Part shown: one piece after another, positions 44,396-59,100 of the stretch
Position numbering within the stretch: the first letter of the stretch is position 1
Layout of the letters: every line of letters starts with the position of its first letter
Origin: Mycoemilia scoparia
Taxonomy: Eukaryota > Kickxellomycota > Kickxellomycetes > Kickxellales > Kickxellaceae
Direction of reading: 5' to 3'
NCBI GenBank assembly: GCA_027575805.1
Contig: JANBPU010000054.1
Location: 1 to 64,000, forward strand
Length of the DNA: 64,000 bases
Program-made: the position numbers and the translations under genes
The notes under the pieces: generated by a model
What the model saw: the letters and a program-made list of their open reading frames with translations, nothing else
The model's database searches: none
Told to the model about the DNA's origin: nothing

Positions 44396-45802
44396 CTAGG
44401 CTGTGGCCAGCTCATGCCCGCTATAACCAAAAAGCTTTTGGTATTTGGAAACAAATAGGTCCTTTCCTTTGGTGACCTTGACAAGGAAATCGCCTATACA
44501 GCCTGTAACGTTAAACCCGAAGAGCTGTGCTGATCCGTGGTAAGGACCAATGGGCACCATAGCAGTGTTTGATGGGAATGTGCTTGCAGCCTTTAGCTTA
44601 ATATTCTTCAAAAGTGCACTGCCATTTGCCTCATCGCGGCCATTAGAATTCAGCTTAGATTTGGTGTGATAGCCAGCATAAATCAAAATCTCAATGTTCT
44701 TTGCAGCAGTTTCTCCTTGCAATCCAGCCTTGAATGCGTACTTTTCGGTGTATGGGTAGTTGTTTACATCGCCGACCGAGAATATGTGTGGGAAAGCCTG
44801 ATCATCAAGCTGCATGGTATCCTTGACTAGAATTTGGTTTGTCTTTGAATCAACTAATGCCCCAGAAGTTGAAGAAGACTGATAAAGTGTTTTGAGATAT
44901 CCGCTATTGACTTTATTTCCAACAGCAAGCAGGATAAGATCAGTCTCGAATTCAGTTCCATTCTGGCTCTTGACAATAACCGGCTTATTCATTCTCGAGC
45001 CCACCTTGATGGCAGTGGCCGCGGCAGTACTTGAAGAATCATCAGCGTTATCATCGTTACCACCCTGTGGAAGAGCCAATTTTTCCTTCAAAAACACCTT
45101 GACACCATAGTTTTCGAGCTTCCTCTTCAAGTCTTCGCCCAATGCAGAACCGAAGTTTCCAGGCATCAAGTGCTCGCCATTATGGACAAGCGTAATCTCC
45201 TTTTTATTTTTATCGGACCAAGAAGTCTTGGACTTGCTGCCATATTCATTATATTTTGCCGCGATCTCGCCAGCCAATTCCACGCCAACAGCACCGCCAC
45301 CAACAATCAAAATTTTGGTTGCCTGTTCAATTGCGTTTCTATAGCCTTCGAGTTCGATAATCCCATCTTCACGCGTAGCCGACACGGTCTTTGCAGGAGC
45401 AGCAACCGATGATCCCGTGGCAAGGACCAGATAATCAAATTCAATTTTGCACCCGTCGTCAAGAACAATGTGATGAGGATGCACCTCGGTCAAAGTTCTT
45501 CCCTGCTTGATTACGTGGTGGTGGTCGTCGTCATGCAAATCCTTTGAGTCCTTTTTCCCGGACTCTGCGGCGAATATGCGGTCAATTGGGATGAAGATAT
45601 TTGGTGCGAATTTGCTGTCAACTGTTGCATGAAGTGATCCGACTGCGTGCATAAAGTGGTCACGACGTTCGACTAGTGTTACTTGGATTTTGTAGGATCC
45701 TTGGGCTTGGATTTTCGCAATTGCCTGGGCTGCAGCACCTCCAGCATATGAAGCACCAACCACGACTACTTTAACGATATCAGAAGAAGAAGAGGAAGAC
45801 AT
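44396..45802 (-). CDS. AIF/FSP1-like NAD(P)H flavoprotein oxidoreductase
   Basis: 468 residues, single exon, minus strand. Start is the first ATG of the frame (MSSSSSSDIVK); an extension to 46036 would need a non-ATG start. FAD-binding Rossmann motif VVVVGASYAGGAA sits at about 12-24; an NAD(P)H-binding motif ILIVGGGAVGVELAGEI at mid-length; and the second FAD contact SVGDVNNYP near 370. ATG motif: YLVLATGSS. No transmembrane segment or obvious mitochondrial presequence. Family members (AIFM2/FSP1, yeast Aif1, plant-type AMID) reduce quinones or act in oxidative stress and cell death. Here a quinone-type oxidoreductase role is a family-level inference. It has low-complexity inserts (Asp/His-rich near 105-115, Asp/Ser-rich near 265-275). 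It converges with MOB2 (284 bases between stops) and diverges from MDN1. Confidence 0.9.
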   Translation of the reverse strand: MSSSSSSDIVKVVVVGASYAGGAAAQAIAKIQAQGSYKIQVTLVERRDHFMHAVGSLHATVDSKFAPNIFIPIDRIFAAESGKKDSKDLHDDDHHHVIKQGRTLTEVHPHHIVLDDGCKIEFDYLVLATGSSVAAPAKTVSATREDGIIELEGYRNAIEQATKILIVGGGAVGVELAGEIAAKYNEYGSKSKTSWSDKNKKEITLVHNGEHLMPGNFGSALGEDLKRKLENYGVKVFLKEKLALPQGGNDDNADDSSSTAAATAIKVGSRMNKPVIVKSQNGTEFETDLILLAVGNKVNSGYLKTLYQSSSTSGALVDSKTNQILVKDTMQLDDQAFPHIFSVGDVNNYPYTEKYAFKAGLQGETAAKNIEILIYAGYHTKSKLNSNGRDEANGSALLKNIKLKAASTFPSNTAMVPIGPYHGSAQLFGFNVTGCIGDFLVKVTKGKDLFVSKYQKLFGYSGHELATA

Positions 45803-47115
45803 TATTGAGAATTGTAAAGTATTAACAAGTATGAGTGAGCAAGTGAGTGTAGATAGATAGTGAGGGAGTGTAGTGGGTATTAGTTTAAACGGCCAAATAG
45901 AGATAGTTTGAGAGAAGGAAATAGGGTAATGGTGTGTATGTATTTGGTTTAGTGGTAAGAACCAGAAAAATAATTTACTAGAATCTTTTCTCTTATATGT
46001 AGGATTACGGAAATGAACGGAGATAACGGAAAACAAAAAATATACACTGATGACGAAAGTGCTGAATAATAATCGAAGGTGACGGAAAATGGTGATAATC
46101 CAGTAGCAGCTATTATTATTTGTCAGAATCTTCTTGACAAAACAGAGACGGGGTGGTACCCTACTACTAATACTAGAGTAATTTCTGTAATATTAGCCAA
46201 TAATCGGTAGTGCAAGTCTCAACTCAGCAACCAAAAATGCGTATGGTTGGTTGTGGGCAAACTTTGCATAGCGGATTGAGAGTATTACTTGGCGGTTGCT
46301 TCTTGTGAGGAACTTGCAAATCTGGGTCAAGTAGACAAAAGCACGCCAGAAAGAGCATCCTTGAGAGAATAAAAATGTTTAATAATTACAAAAATAAGCG
46401 TCGGAAAGGACACTGCCAAAGGAATCGGTGTGTCCCTTTCAGCTAAAGAGAAAAAGTTCGAAAAAGTCGTGAAAAGTTATAACTAACTGGCCCACATTAG
46501 AGGTACTATTTCTTTGTCTAAATAATAGCTAAACTTTTACTAGAAGAGTTCCAGTTTGTTCTTAACTTTTCAGATGAACGTATGAGTCGTATGTATTATG
46601 TCTATACATTTTAAAATTTTAAATTACCAACACTAACCTGTTCTTCTATCTAGACACTCTAATGTTTGTCAATAGCGGTTAATCACATTATGAGGCAATA
46701 ATGGCCAGATCAAATCAACGACTGATCTATGATCCAAAAACCACCTAGAAAAAAATAAAAATAAAAATTGATGATGTTTCCTAGATGAATTTTAACAAAG
46801 TTTCTATCACAACTTTTTTCTTTTGAAAAAAAGCTTTTCTAACTTGTACGTACACCGACACACTTAATATTAGTAGTTGTGCGGATAATAGAAGTGTGTG
46901 AGAAAAAGAGATAGAGAGTGAGAGGGTTAGTTGGCTTGTTATCAATTTATATTTTTGAAAACACCTTCCTGAAAGAAAGCTCTATTCGGAATTACCATTA
47001 CAATTTACTAATTAGCATTTGGCTTCAATGCAGAAAAGAATTGCTTTTAGAAAGCCAAAGTCCGAACCCTACCATACTATTTAGGAACGATAGATTAACA
47101 TAATAGTTTCCAAAG
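45803..47115. other. divergent promoter region between the AIF-like gene and MDN1
   Basis: 1.3 kb holding both upstream regions. The frame upstream of 47116 is closed by a stop at 47101, supporting the MDN1 start. Open frames in the region are short. A paired pattern GATGACGAAAGT / GAAGGTGACGGAAAATGG near 46050-46090 was noticed but has no clear meaning. Confidence 0.5.
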
Positions 47116-50100
47116 ATGAATAACAGCAGCAGAAGTAGCAGCAGCATCAATAGTAGTAGACAGACATCAGCGAAAAAAGAGGTAAGGAAAAAGGAGAAAG
47201 AGTCAAGTTTTGATATTTCTCAAAAACTAAAACATATACATTTAGACGAGGAAGACCTCCAAAACAACAACAACAACAACAACAACAATATCACAAAAGA
47301 AAACGACAAAGCCGTTACAGAAAATGAAGAAACGAGTTTGAATAACTTGCCACCAACGCTTGATCCATTTTCGGTTAATCTACCTGAAGCTATAAAAACA
47401 CTCATAAAAGAAATCGAAAACCCCCAAGTCTCCAGCGATATTGCGTTACCAAAACAAGCCAAAAGGTTGATCAAAAGCCTGAAAGAATGGTTAAAGAATC
47501 CCAACCGTGAACAAGCCGATAAAGTATTAAATTGGTTATCAGCACTACTCCTTATCGACGGATTCTACAACAACAAAATATCAAAAAGCCATATTTTAGG
47601 CGATCAACAGCCACCAAACTGGATCCAGATTGAAGCCAACAAAAGTATTTGTACCAAGATCCTTGAAATATTCAGACCCTTGATTATCGATCTGGTGGCT
47701 CGTTGGGTTGTTCCTGAAGCCCCCATTCAAGTATTTTCATATTTATCTGATAATACCACTTCAACTGCCGATTCTGAAGACGACGATGATCAACAGTATA
47801 TTTGGTCAAAGTGTGTTGCCTATGCTACCGGCCTGATCATTTCAACTACACCTCAAATCAAAAGATTGGTCATGGCGTTCTTTACAAAATCCCCAGCTCC
47901 ATTTTCCATCCCCACCACCAACAACAAAAAGAAGAAGATGATGAAGAGCAATCAGCATATCCAGGAGCTTCTAACACTATACCGACTATTGAATGCCATT
48001 CCTGAACTCTTGGATAGCACATCCAGTAAATGGAATTGGTATGATTATTTATATGCCGGATTCAATGACTCCGATCCAATGGTTAGATATTTGTCCTGCG
48101 AGTGCTATAGTCTAGTATACGGGCTAAGTGAAGGCGGAAAACAGGAGTTGTTGGCCAACAAATTTTCCCAAGATTCCATCACCACTTCTTTGGACCTAGC
48201 AAAAATTAGAGTTCAAGTATTGGTTGGTGAGCAGATGCGTATTAGTCAAATGAATGAAAATATGCTAAAGAAAGCCCAGGAATTTAGTGGATCTGGCAAA
48301 ATTTGGATAGCCTTTACCAATAACAATAATAATAATAATGACAACAGCGACGATGAGGATGACGATAGTAATAGTGATGGCAATGTTATCGAAAAAGTTC
48401 CGTGGGTTAGTGAAAACAATCTTTCGGATTGTACAGTCAATGTTAGTGGCATGTTATTGCCTAGGCTAATTTCCAACAACAACCATCACACCACCACACC
48501 CACCACCACCGCCAATGTTGATAACAACAAACTTGTTCATACCCAAACAACTGCCCAGAATCTCCAAAAAATGGCATTAGCCAGTTCACTATCCTCTCCT
48601 ATCTTGTTGACTGGCTTGACTGGATCAGGAAAAACCGCACTAATCGAAGAACTAGCTCGACTGACAGGTAACGAACTAATCACGATCCATTTGGGCGACC
48701 AGACTGATTCGAAAGTTTTGCTGGGCACATACACGACCACGTCACAACCTGGAAATTTTGAATGGCTGCCCGGTGTTTTGGCCAGCGCTGTTAAGCTAGG
48801 AAAGTGGGTTGTATTTGAAGATATTGATCTTGCTTCTGGCGAGGTTATTTCGGTCATTTTGCCATTGCTTGAAAGTGGAGAGCTATTTATTCCAAGTCGA
48901 GGTGAACGGATTAAGGCTCATAGTCAGTTCTTGTTATTTGCTACCCGTAGTTTGTTGCCATCCAATCGTGGTAGAGGTGGGAAGGCTCAACCACGCAGAG
49001 GAGTTTCGGCCACTACTGATTCAATGCTTTCGAGTAGCTTTTGGTCGAAAATTGATATTGAGCCGCTTAAAAGAAACGAGCTGTGCGATGTTATTAGAGG
49101 GAGGTTTGAAAGCCTTGGACCGGTGGCGTCGACCTTGGTTGATGTGTTTATGAAGGTTTCTGATCCTTCCTCCAACTCTTCTTCTTCTTCTTCCACCGCA
49201 TCTATTGTTGAAACTGGCGATAATGATGGTCAAGAAATGGTTGTTGAGAACACCTCTACTATGACTAGCGGAGGAGGAGGAGGAGGAGGAGGAGGAATTG
49301 GGAGATTTATGTCTGCTCGAGATTTACTAAAATGGTGCCACCGTGTTGACCACCTTATCAGACAAAGTAGTGGAAATGGCAACAGCAGCAGCGGTAGCAG
49401 TTTGGCAATTCAAACTCGTGGCTCAGACTTTTATTTAAATGAAGAGGGCCGACAGTGGTTATTCCAAGAAGCCTCTGACGTTTTCTGTGGAATGGAGCCA
49501 TCATATCCTGCATGGTTATCCATGCTCAAAATCATTGGGACAGCTTTGGGAATTCCAACCGAAAGAGTTGACCATTTTGTTGAGCGTGAAGTCCCCAATT
49601 TTGATCGATCCGAAACTAGAGTCAAAATTGGAAGATGTACTCTTCTCAGACGCAGCGCAGCCAAATCTAGTCAGCAGGCTACTGCAGGTGCTGAGCGTCC
49701 ATTTGCTGAAACTAGACATGCACGCAAATTAATGGAGCGTATTGCTGTTTCGGCAAAACTCAATGAGCCCGTAATCCTGGTTGGTGAGACCGGTACAGGA
49801 AAAACGACTGTAGTCCAGAGACTGGCAGATTTATTGCACCAGAAGTTGGTTATTGTCAATTTATCCCAGCAGAGTGATTCTTCGGATTTGTTGGGTGGGT
49901 TTAAGCCGGTTGATGCCAAGACTTTGGTTGTGCCGTTGAAGGAAGAGTTTGATGGGTTGTTTGAAAAGACATTTTCGCTGAGAAGCAATGCGGCGTATGT
50001 TGAAAGCGTAAGGACTGCGTATGGTGCTAGGAATTGGAAGAGGCTGATTAAATTGTTTAGGGAGGCTTGTTTGAGGGCTTATAAGCTGATAGATAAGGCT

Positions 50101-53100
50101 AATGCGGCAGCAATGAAAATCGAAAGCACTAAGGATTCTCAAGGATCAAGCGATGTTGTCACCAAAGAGAAGGGCAGTGATAAGAAGTCGCCTAAAAAGG
50201 AAAGAGATGATACTACTGCTGCCGACGACAGTAGTGGAAAGCCAAAGAGACAAAAGAAGAGTAGTGGAAAATCATCAAGACAGCTGAAGATCAACCCCGA
50301 AATATTAGAGTTCATGTGGAAACAGTTTGAAAGAGATGTCATATCATTTGAGGCACAAATGGAACAAACCGACAAACATCTGGTATTCAGCTTCATCGAA
50401 GGCACTTTAGTAAAGGCAATTAAACAAGGAGACTGGATTCTTCTTGACGAAGTCAACCTTGCCTCACCAGAAACACTAGAATCTCTCAGCGGACTGCTCC
50501 AAGGCGCATCTCGTTCCATCTTGCTCGCCGAGCGTGGTGATAGTAAACCCATCCCCCGCCATCCCAACTTCCGTATATTTGCATGTATGAATCCCGCCAC
50601 TGATGTTGGAAAGCGAGATCTCCCCCCTGGTCTTCGGAACAGATTTACCGAATATTATGTTCACCCGCCTGATAGTAACCAGGACGATTTGCTTGCATTG
50701 ATCAACTGTTATCTGGACAGGTTTGTTCGAACCACTCCGTTTATGTCTAATAGGGTGGCAGACTTTTATAGGGAAGCTAAACGGCTTTCGGGTGACCATT
50801 TGATTGTTGATGGTGCCCAGCAACGTCCTCATTATAGTTTGAGAACTTTATCCAGAGCTCTGACATTTGCTCGTGACCAGGCACCGGTTTATTCAATTCG
50901 CCGTGCTCTGTATGATGGCCTGTATATGACGTTTGTGACTCAGCTTGAAAATGAAAGCCAGAAAAAGTTGGTTGCCAAGTTACAGAGCATTTTGTTTAAA
51001 GATGATAAAAATATCAATGTCAACCAAGTTCTTAGTCTTGCTCCAGCACAGCCACCAAACCCATCCAATTCTGGCAATTCACATAATAACCCGAATCCGC
51101 CGTTCATCAAGTACGGTGGATTTTGGCTGCAAACTGGTCCAATTCCTATCAACTCTGACGAAACCAAACATTACATTCTAACCCCATCGGTTGAATACAA
51201 CTTACATGGCTTGGCACGCGCTGTGATGTGTGGACTCTATCCGGTTCTCATCCAGGGCCCTACATCAGCCGGTAAAACCAGTATGATTGAGTTCTTGGCT
51301 AAGCAAACTGGACACAAATTTGTCCGTATTAACAACCATGAGCACACTGATCTTCAAGAATATTTGGGATCATATGTATCCCAGAGTGATGGCAAACTGG
51401 TATTCCAAGAGGGAGTGTTGGTTAATGCTCTTAGAAATGGCCACTGGTTAGTACTAGATGAACTCAACCTTGCTCCAACTGATGTTCTTGAGGCCCTTAA
51501 TCGATTGTTGGATGATAACCGTGAACTGTTCATTCCCGAAACCCAGGAGGTCGTCAGGCCCCACAAACATTTCCGGCTGTTTGCTACCCAAAACCCAGCT
51601 GGTCTGTATGGTGGTCGGAAAGCACTTTCTCGAGCATTCCGGAATAGGTTTGTGGAGCTTCATTTTGGCGATTTGCCACAGAATGAACTGGAAACCATTT
51701 TGACTGCTCGTTGTGAAATTGCACCGTCGTATGCCAAGAAATTGGTTATGGTTTACAAGAAATTGACTGAGCAGAGACAACAGTCCCGAGTATTTGAAGC
51801 GCGCCATGGGTATATTACATTGCGTGATATGTTTAGATGGGCTAGTAGAGGTGCCATTGGGTACCAGGAATTGGCTGAGCATGGGTATATGATACTTGCG
51901 GAGAGAGTAAGAAATGTTGATGAGAAGGAGGTAGTGAAGAAGGCTTTGGAAGATGTTATGAGAGTGAAGATTGATGAGGCTGATATGTACTCGTTTGAGC
52001 GGCTGAATCAGCTCCCTGAATATAAAGGGTATCTTGCACTTAAGGATTTTGCCAATGGTAGTGGCGGCGAGCAACAACTTCCTCGTTTGGCGTGGACCCA
52101 TGCCATGAGGAGATTGTTTACGCTAGTATCGTTGTGTCTTCGTCATCATGAGCCGGTGTTGTTGGTTGGAGAAACTGGGTGTGGTAAAACAACGGTTTGT
52201 CAAGTACTTTCGGCAGTTAGGAAACAATGTTTGCATATGGTGAATTGCCATCAGAATACAGAGACTTCTGATCTGCTTGGTGGACAGCGACCGCTTCGTG
52301 ATCGGTCCAGGATTATGCATGAAGCTCAACAAAGATTGATCGATGTGTTGGTTGAGCTTGGTAAACGTTTACCGGTTGTTGCCCAGATTGTTAATGAAGC
52401 TATAACCCAAAATAGTGGAGATGGAGATGAAGGTGCTAGTATTGAGGAATTGCCGTTTGATAATCTAAAAGCTATTTGGGCACGAATGGTCGACAAGAAG
52501 GGGCCAACCTTCAGTTCTATACAAGAATTGCTAAACAACCCCCTCGACAGCCATCAAGAACTTACCAGCAAAGTCAATGCCATGGTAGATTTGTTATCGA
52601 GATCCAATATGTTGTTTGAGTGGTGTGACGGTCCTCTAGTCCAAGCCATGAAGAATGGTGATCTCTTTTTACTTGACGAAATTTCCCTAGCTGACGATTC
52701 CGTTCTAGAAAGATTGAATTCCGTGCTTGAACCTTCAAAGTTCCTTATGCTTGCTGAGAAGGCAGGAGAGTCGGGTGGTTTGGAGGTTGAGCCTATACTT
52801 GGAGCAGATGGTTTCGAATTTCTGGCTACAATGAATCCAGGCGGTGATTATGGAAAGCGTGAATTAAGTCCGGCTCTGCGTAACAGATTTACTGAGCTTT
52901 GGGTACCTGCCATTTCTGGAAGATCCGATTTGGAACAGATTTTGTCAGAAAGATTAACTGAGAAGTTACAATCTGTTTCTTTGCCTAGTGATCATAGTAT
53001 TCCTGAAAAGAGCAGTGTTAGTGGCTGTGTAAACTTGGTGCTTGATTTCGTTGAATGGTTAGTCAAAACTCTTGTCCCATCAGTCTCAGGCGGTAGTGGA

Positions 53101-56100
53101 AGTAGTACTAAAGGGGACGAGGTCGCTGCCTTGTCGATTATTAGTTTGCGTGACTATTTGGCATGGACTGATTTTATTGCCTGTACTAGCCATATTTTTG
53201 GAATGGGTCAGGCTATGGCCCATGGTGGTTGCTTGGTTTTGCTCGATGGAATTGGGTCTCATGCTGCACTCGGTGGTGCATTCTCTAGTCAGAACATTAA
53301 GCAGCAGATCAAGAATAAATGTGTTAGCAAGCTTATATCTATGACCAAGAGCTTACCAGGAAACCATAACAACGGGGATGGTGGGATCCAACATTCATTA
53401 GTTGGACTTGTCGATGCATCTGAACTGATCAAACAAAACAACATCCAAAGCCTTGGTAGTCTGATCGAAAAGAAGCAACAAAGTCAAGACGGTCAAAAGA
53501 CATTGATTGGAGTCAACCCTTTCTGGGTACCTATCGGGTCACTAAAGCCAAAACGCGATGATTTTGCATTCCAAGCTCCTACAACATTCGACAACTTTGT
53601 TCGTGTACTTCGAGGCTTACAGATTACAAAGCCAATCTTGCTTGAGGGAAGTCCTGGTGTCGGTAAAACAAGTCTAATCTCTGCTCTAGCCAAGTTGACT
53701 GGCAACAATCTAGTCCGAATCAACCTTTCTGACCAAACCGATCTGATGGACTTGTTTGGATCAGATTTACCAGTTGAAGGCGGAGCGCCCGGGGAGTTTG
53801 CCTGGAGAGATGCTCCATTTTTACAAGCGATGCAAAATGGAGATTGGGTACTTTTGGATGAAATCAATTTGGCATCCCAATCAGTATTGGAAGGCTTGAA
53901 TGCCTGTCTTGATCATCGTGGTACTGTTTATGTATCCGAACTTGACAAGTACTTTTCAAGAGCACCAGATTTCCGACTATTTGCTGCCCAAAATCCCATC
54001 CACCAGGGTGGTGGACGCAAAGGACTGCCCAAGTCGTTTATCAATCGGTTTACCCAAGTATATGTCAATGCACTTGATCGAGATGACTTGCTGTTGATCT
54101 GTACTCACCTTTATGGACATGCCTTTTCTAATGAGGTCATCCAGAATGTCTTGGATTTCAATTATGCAATGCACGAACGGACAATGAGTTCCAGGCAGTT
54201 TGGTCGTGATGGGAGTCCATGGGAATTTAACCTTCGTGATGTGGCTAGATGGTTAGAGATTGCTTCAGCATCCAAACGGACCGATGGTAGCTTCCCTGCT
54301 AGGGCTGTTAATGATGGTGATGTTACAACAACGAAGCCTAGCAGACCACTGCTGGCTCCGATCGGATACTTTGCTAGACTCATGTATGTTGATAGAATGA
54401 GAACTCGCCAAGATCGTGACCAGGTGGTCCATCTATATAAGGAAATATTTGGAGAAAAGGATATTCACCAGCTCACAGAAACACCCAGATTTTCGTTAAC
54501 CAAGTCTGCACTCCAAGCTGGCCATGCTGTTATGCCTCGTCAATCGGTCTCAAATGGACCTACCAATTCAACGGTTAACATTGATATTCTAAAGAGCCAG
54601 CTGGGTCCATTAGAGTCGGTCATGCATTGCTTGTCAATGTCGTGGATGCCTATTCTGGTTGGCCAGTCAGGAGTTGGAAAAACAACCCTTGTTAGATGGC
54701 TAGCAAAGGCTACTGGAAACAGGTTGGTAGAATTCTCTATGAATTCTGGAGTCGATACGCTTGAACTCCTTGGTGGATTCGAACAGGTTGATCTGATCAG
54801 ACATATCTCTCGTATATTGGATTTATCTTTCCAAGTTCTACAGTCGCTTGAGTACAAGATCACTATTGAAAATAGTGGTGTTGCTGTAACCAAGTCAGAT
54901 TCTCTAGTCAGCTTACAAAAGCTGTTTAGTCTCATCAATTCAGAGAAAAGCAAGGCGCCGACTGGTGAGCTATTCTCTCTTATGGATGATCTGCTTTCCC
55001 AACTAAGATCGTTATCCGGTTCCATTCACCATTCTATCTCAGATGAATTTTCTAACGACCATGATAACAACTCAGCAACAACAGGTGTGATCCATAAACT
55101 GGAAAATATAGCAAGCCAGCTGGAAATGGTCAAAGATGTGGCCAGAAAGGGAGTAACCGGTCAGTTTGAGTGGGTAGATGGTGCTCTTGTCGAGGCCCTT
55201 GAACATGGGCATTGGCTGCTAGTTGATCGCGCCAATCTCTGTAACCCGTCAGTCTTGGACAGATTGAATGGATTACTTGAACCAAAGGGTGTTTTGATTA
55301 TGAACGAGCGGGGAATGGTTAACGGAAAAGTCAAAATTATCAAACCCCATCCTAACTTCAGGATTATAATGACGGTTGATCCCAGGGCTGGCGAATTATC
55401 TCGAGCTATGCGTAACCGTGGTACAGAAATTTGCATGCTTCCTCTTCAACAACAACAACAGATGAATAGGCAGCAGGGTACTGGCACAAATAATTGCTTG
55501 CTGGATTGGTATTTGATTGCCCAAAGTAATGGCGTCAATGGTTTGGGTGTTACCAAGAGACTTTTGGAATCTGTCAAGCTAGAAGAAACTTCGTCAAAGA
55601 TGGCGGCAGCTGTAGTTGATGAAAGATATTTTGTCATGTCTTGTCGGTTTATAGCTGAGAAACTACAGAGAGGCGTTCCACTTCCAGTCGTCGTTGTCGA
55701 TAATGAAGATGGCAAATCCAAGAGTTTCGAAGAAGGTATATTCTCGAATATGCTTTTGTGGCTGTCTCGCTTGCCCAAGATCAATAGGCTAGACTCTTCG
55801 GATATTATCAGCCTATTGGGTCAAATTGGATTGGCTCAATTCTCGGAATCGGATCTTTTGCTTTCGAGTGGCACCAATGACAAGTCTGACCAAACTACCG
55901 CACTCCAAGATCTTAGCCAAGGACTTTTGAATGCAATCATTTCTTTGGCCAGCTATCCAGGAAGTTCAGTCGAGGCCGATAAGCTGCGAGTACAAATCGA
56001 AGCAGTCAATGAACTCATTTCGAGCAGTAACCAAATGAATGATCCACAATATCAGAATTTACTGGAAGAGTTCTACGCTTTGATTTCGGACCACCCAGTT

Positions 56101-59100
56101 ACTAAATGCCTTGGGTCTTGTACACAGTCGTTACTTTGTCAAGCTGGTTTGCTTAGCACTGGTACTGAGGACATTCCACTTGACCTGGAACTTTGTAAAC
56201 CCATCAGTCAACTTTTGGAAATTGCCGATAATGATGATAGCCTCAAGAATGATGTAACTTGGAAGTTTGGTCGTGACCTACAAAAAGCTTTGTTCCAACT
56301 CCTTCTGTTGTTGATCCAAAGAAACTGCTTCAAGAAGAAATCTGAATCCAAAGACATTTTACCTACCAAAGGTAGTCATTTAGAAACTCCAAAGAGCATG
56401 TCACACTTGAGACAGGCTTATTTGTACTACGCCACCGAAGGGCAGAGAATGACAAGCACGCAGCTTAGCCACTCTATCCTAGCATCTGTATATCCAATGC
56501 TTGAGTCAGTCAACGATCTGGTTGATTGGTGGCAGAGTGTTTTGGTAGGTTTAGCACAAGACGCTCACCATTATCCTCAAGTCACAACGGATCAGGTTCT
56601 TTTGAAAGTAACATCATCGATCCAGGCCCTTATTACCTACCGAGGACAGATTTGGAATATACTCAAACAATCCAGTGGATCAAATGTTAACGTCAGCAAC
56701 ATGTCTGCCAATAGTGAATGGATACAGAAAACAATCAAGTATATTCATGAAGCATTACATTCAAGTGGGCTATTATCGTTGCTAGAAAGCAACGGCGATT
56801 CCGTCGTAGATGCGAAGCCACTTGATAATGCCATTTACCACGTTGACAATGTTTGTTCTCAAATGGACCAAACCGGGTTGTTTGTTAGCCGTGCAATTTG
56901 GAAGAACTCACATCCTGTGACATTGTCTGATCCCGAACTTCGTGACCTTGAACAACGACTGCTAGACATCTCCAAGGATCTAAATACCTTGGACAACGAA
57001 GACGGCGATGAGAAAAAAGAGTGGCAGAATTGGATAACCGAAGGTTTGGCTACGATCTACACCTTGGCTGACCAAGGAAAGCAGGAGAGAATCCAAGGCC
57101 ATGTTGCGAACACCTATTATAGCGATAGAGCCAGACTGGTGAAGGCTTTGAGCCTATTAGTTGATAATATGGAATCAAAAAAGGACAGCACTTCTAACAA
57201 AAAGCCTCACAGCCCTAATGAAGACTACCAAGATACTCAAATCCAGCTTTCAGCTACTCCGCATTCGTTTGTTGAGCACGTATCTGTATTGAAGATCCAA
57301 TCTTTTATTACGCAGCTTCTAAGTCTTATTACTAATCTCCCCGATGTTGGTTCCGATTGTCAAATATCAAATGAGGAGCTTTCGGTATATGGTCAGATAT
57401 GCGATAATATCACTAAACGAGTCTTGACAACGCTTGGATCCGTGAAGCTTGATATTAATATTGTTCGTTCATCATTGAAAGATCAGATCATAACTGCTAC
57501 CAGATTACTCTATAATTTCCAAAGATTGTCATGGCTACTAGAGGGATACCAAAGTCGCACCTTTAATGCTACTGATAGCGATCGAATTTGGCACTTTATT
57601 CGTCAAGTCAAGGCAATCATAACTGATCTGATTGCACCACTTCACAACATTTTGTGGCAACCATTTCCTGAATTAACTGTCGATGGAAGCCCCATCATTG
57701 AGACCGAAAGCGCCACCCGTTCAAACGCCATGGCGATATCGTATATTCCACCTTCTGGCAGCAGTAGTGCTATTGAAACAGCAACACTTACTCCTCTAAT
57801 GTGGTCTTTGGCGATTGCTTCAAAAAATGTCCCATTGCATGGTCGTCTCGATCTGTTTACAAATAATCAAGAGCTGTTGATTGCATGTGTCAAAAAAATT
57901 TCGAGCCCATCGGCTGTAGAGTATCAGGGGCACCAGCAGATGAGTTGTGTCCAACAAGGCAACACCGAAGATGTGCCATCATTTGTGTTGGGTGTGCTTA
58001 ATAGTTGCAGTGAAGCAATGGGCCATATTACTCATCTACTTTGGATAGTTTCGACTATTGCTAGTGTTGATAACATTAAGCTAAAGAATACTCTTCATAC
58101 TGCAACAAAGACTTTGTCTAATATGATTTGTATTGTTTCGAGCAGAAACGGTCTGAGGTCAGATGATGGCCAACTTTCAAATGCTTGTAAAGAGTGGGCA
58201 ATATCTGTTGAACAGGCTCTCGCTATACTGCCATCTAACAGCAGTAGTGCCATTCTTCGAGCTATAAGGGAAGCATTCAAATCAGCATTCAATCTTATTC
58301 GAGAGCTCTTTGTTGATGAAGGCCTTTGTCAAGCTGCTGCTGTTACTGCATGGATTAAGAAAAAGCCAAGACTCAATACTGCATCTGCCAGAGTTTCTAT
58401 TAACACGTCGTTGATGATGATCGTTGCCTTAGTTCCAGAAACACCAATTGATCCTGCCATAAGATCCCAAGCCCAATGGAATTTATTTAAAGACCAGCTA
58501 TCAGAACTCAAATCAGATAAATTGGCTCACGAATTAATCGAAAGGTACAGGACCGGCAACGATAGTAGCAACGACAAGATTCGAAGACTCGATGAGCAAA
58601 TCTCGTATAAGGTTCAGGAAATATCCAAGGCAGAAATTGAAGTTGTATATCGACCATCATCCCAAACTTCAGTACTCGCAAAGAAGATTAAGTCTAGAAA
58701 CGATGGTGGTCGGTCGTTCAATGTACTGTGGAAAGAAATGCGTATGCTTGTTGATGGGCCATTGGCATTTACAAAGGTTTCCGAACTCTTTGAGTTAGCT
58801 ACTGCCACCACCGCTACATCAGCATCGCCAATAGTGAGATTCATTTCCAGAGAACAAGCTATTCAGCGCTCACTTGCCCAAGCAATTCAAAGAGTTGAAC
58901 ACCACTACTACGATGGATACCGGGATATTGCTCAAGTATGGATTACTTGGCTCCAGAAATTCCGCCAAGGGTTACAAAAGTTAGGCTTTGCTGCCCAACA
59001 AACAATGGTTCATAATGATCCGGTTTCCGAGCGGGTATTTAGGTCGGTTACTGAGTGGCTTCCAAGATATCCTTATTCGCTAGGGCTATTTTCTCTCCAA

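Noticed and set aside
45803..46036. 78-residue N-terminal extension of the AIF-like protein
   Set aside because: It would need a non-ATG start, and its translation is low-complexity leader-like DNA; MSSSSSSD at 45802 is the first ATG and sits a normal distance from the FAD motif.
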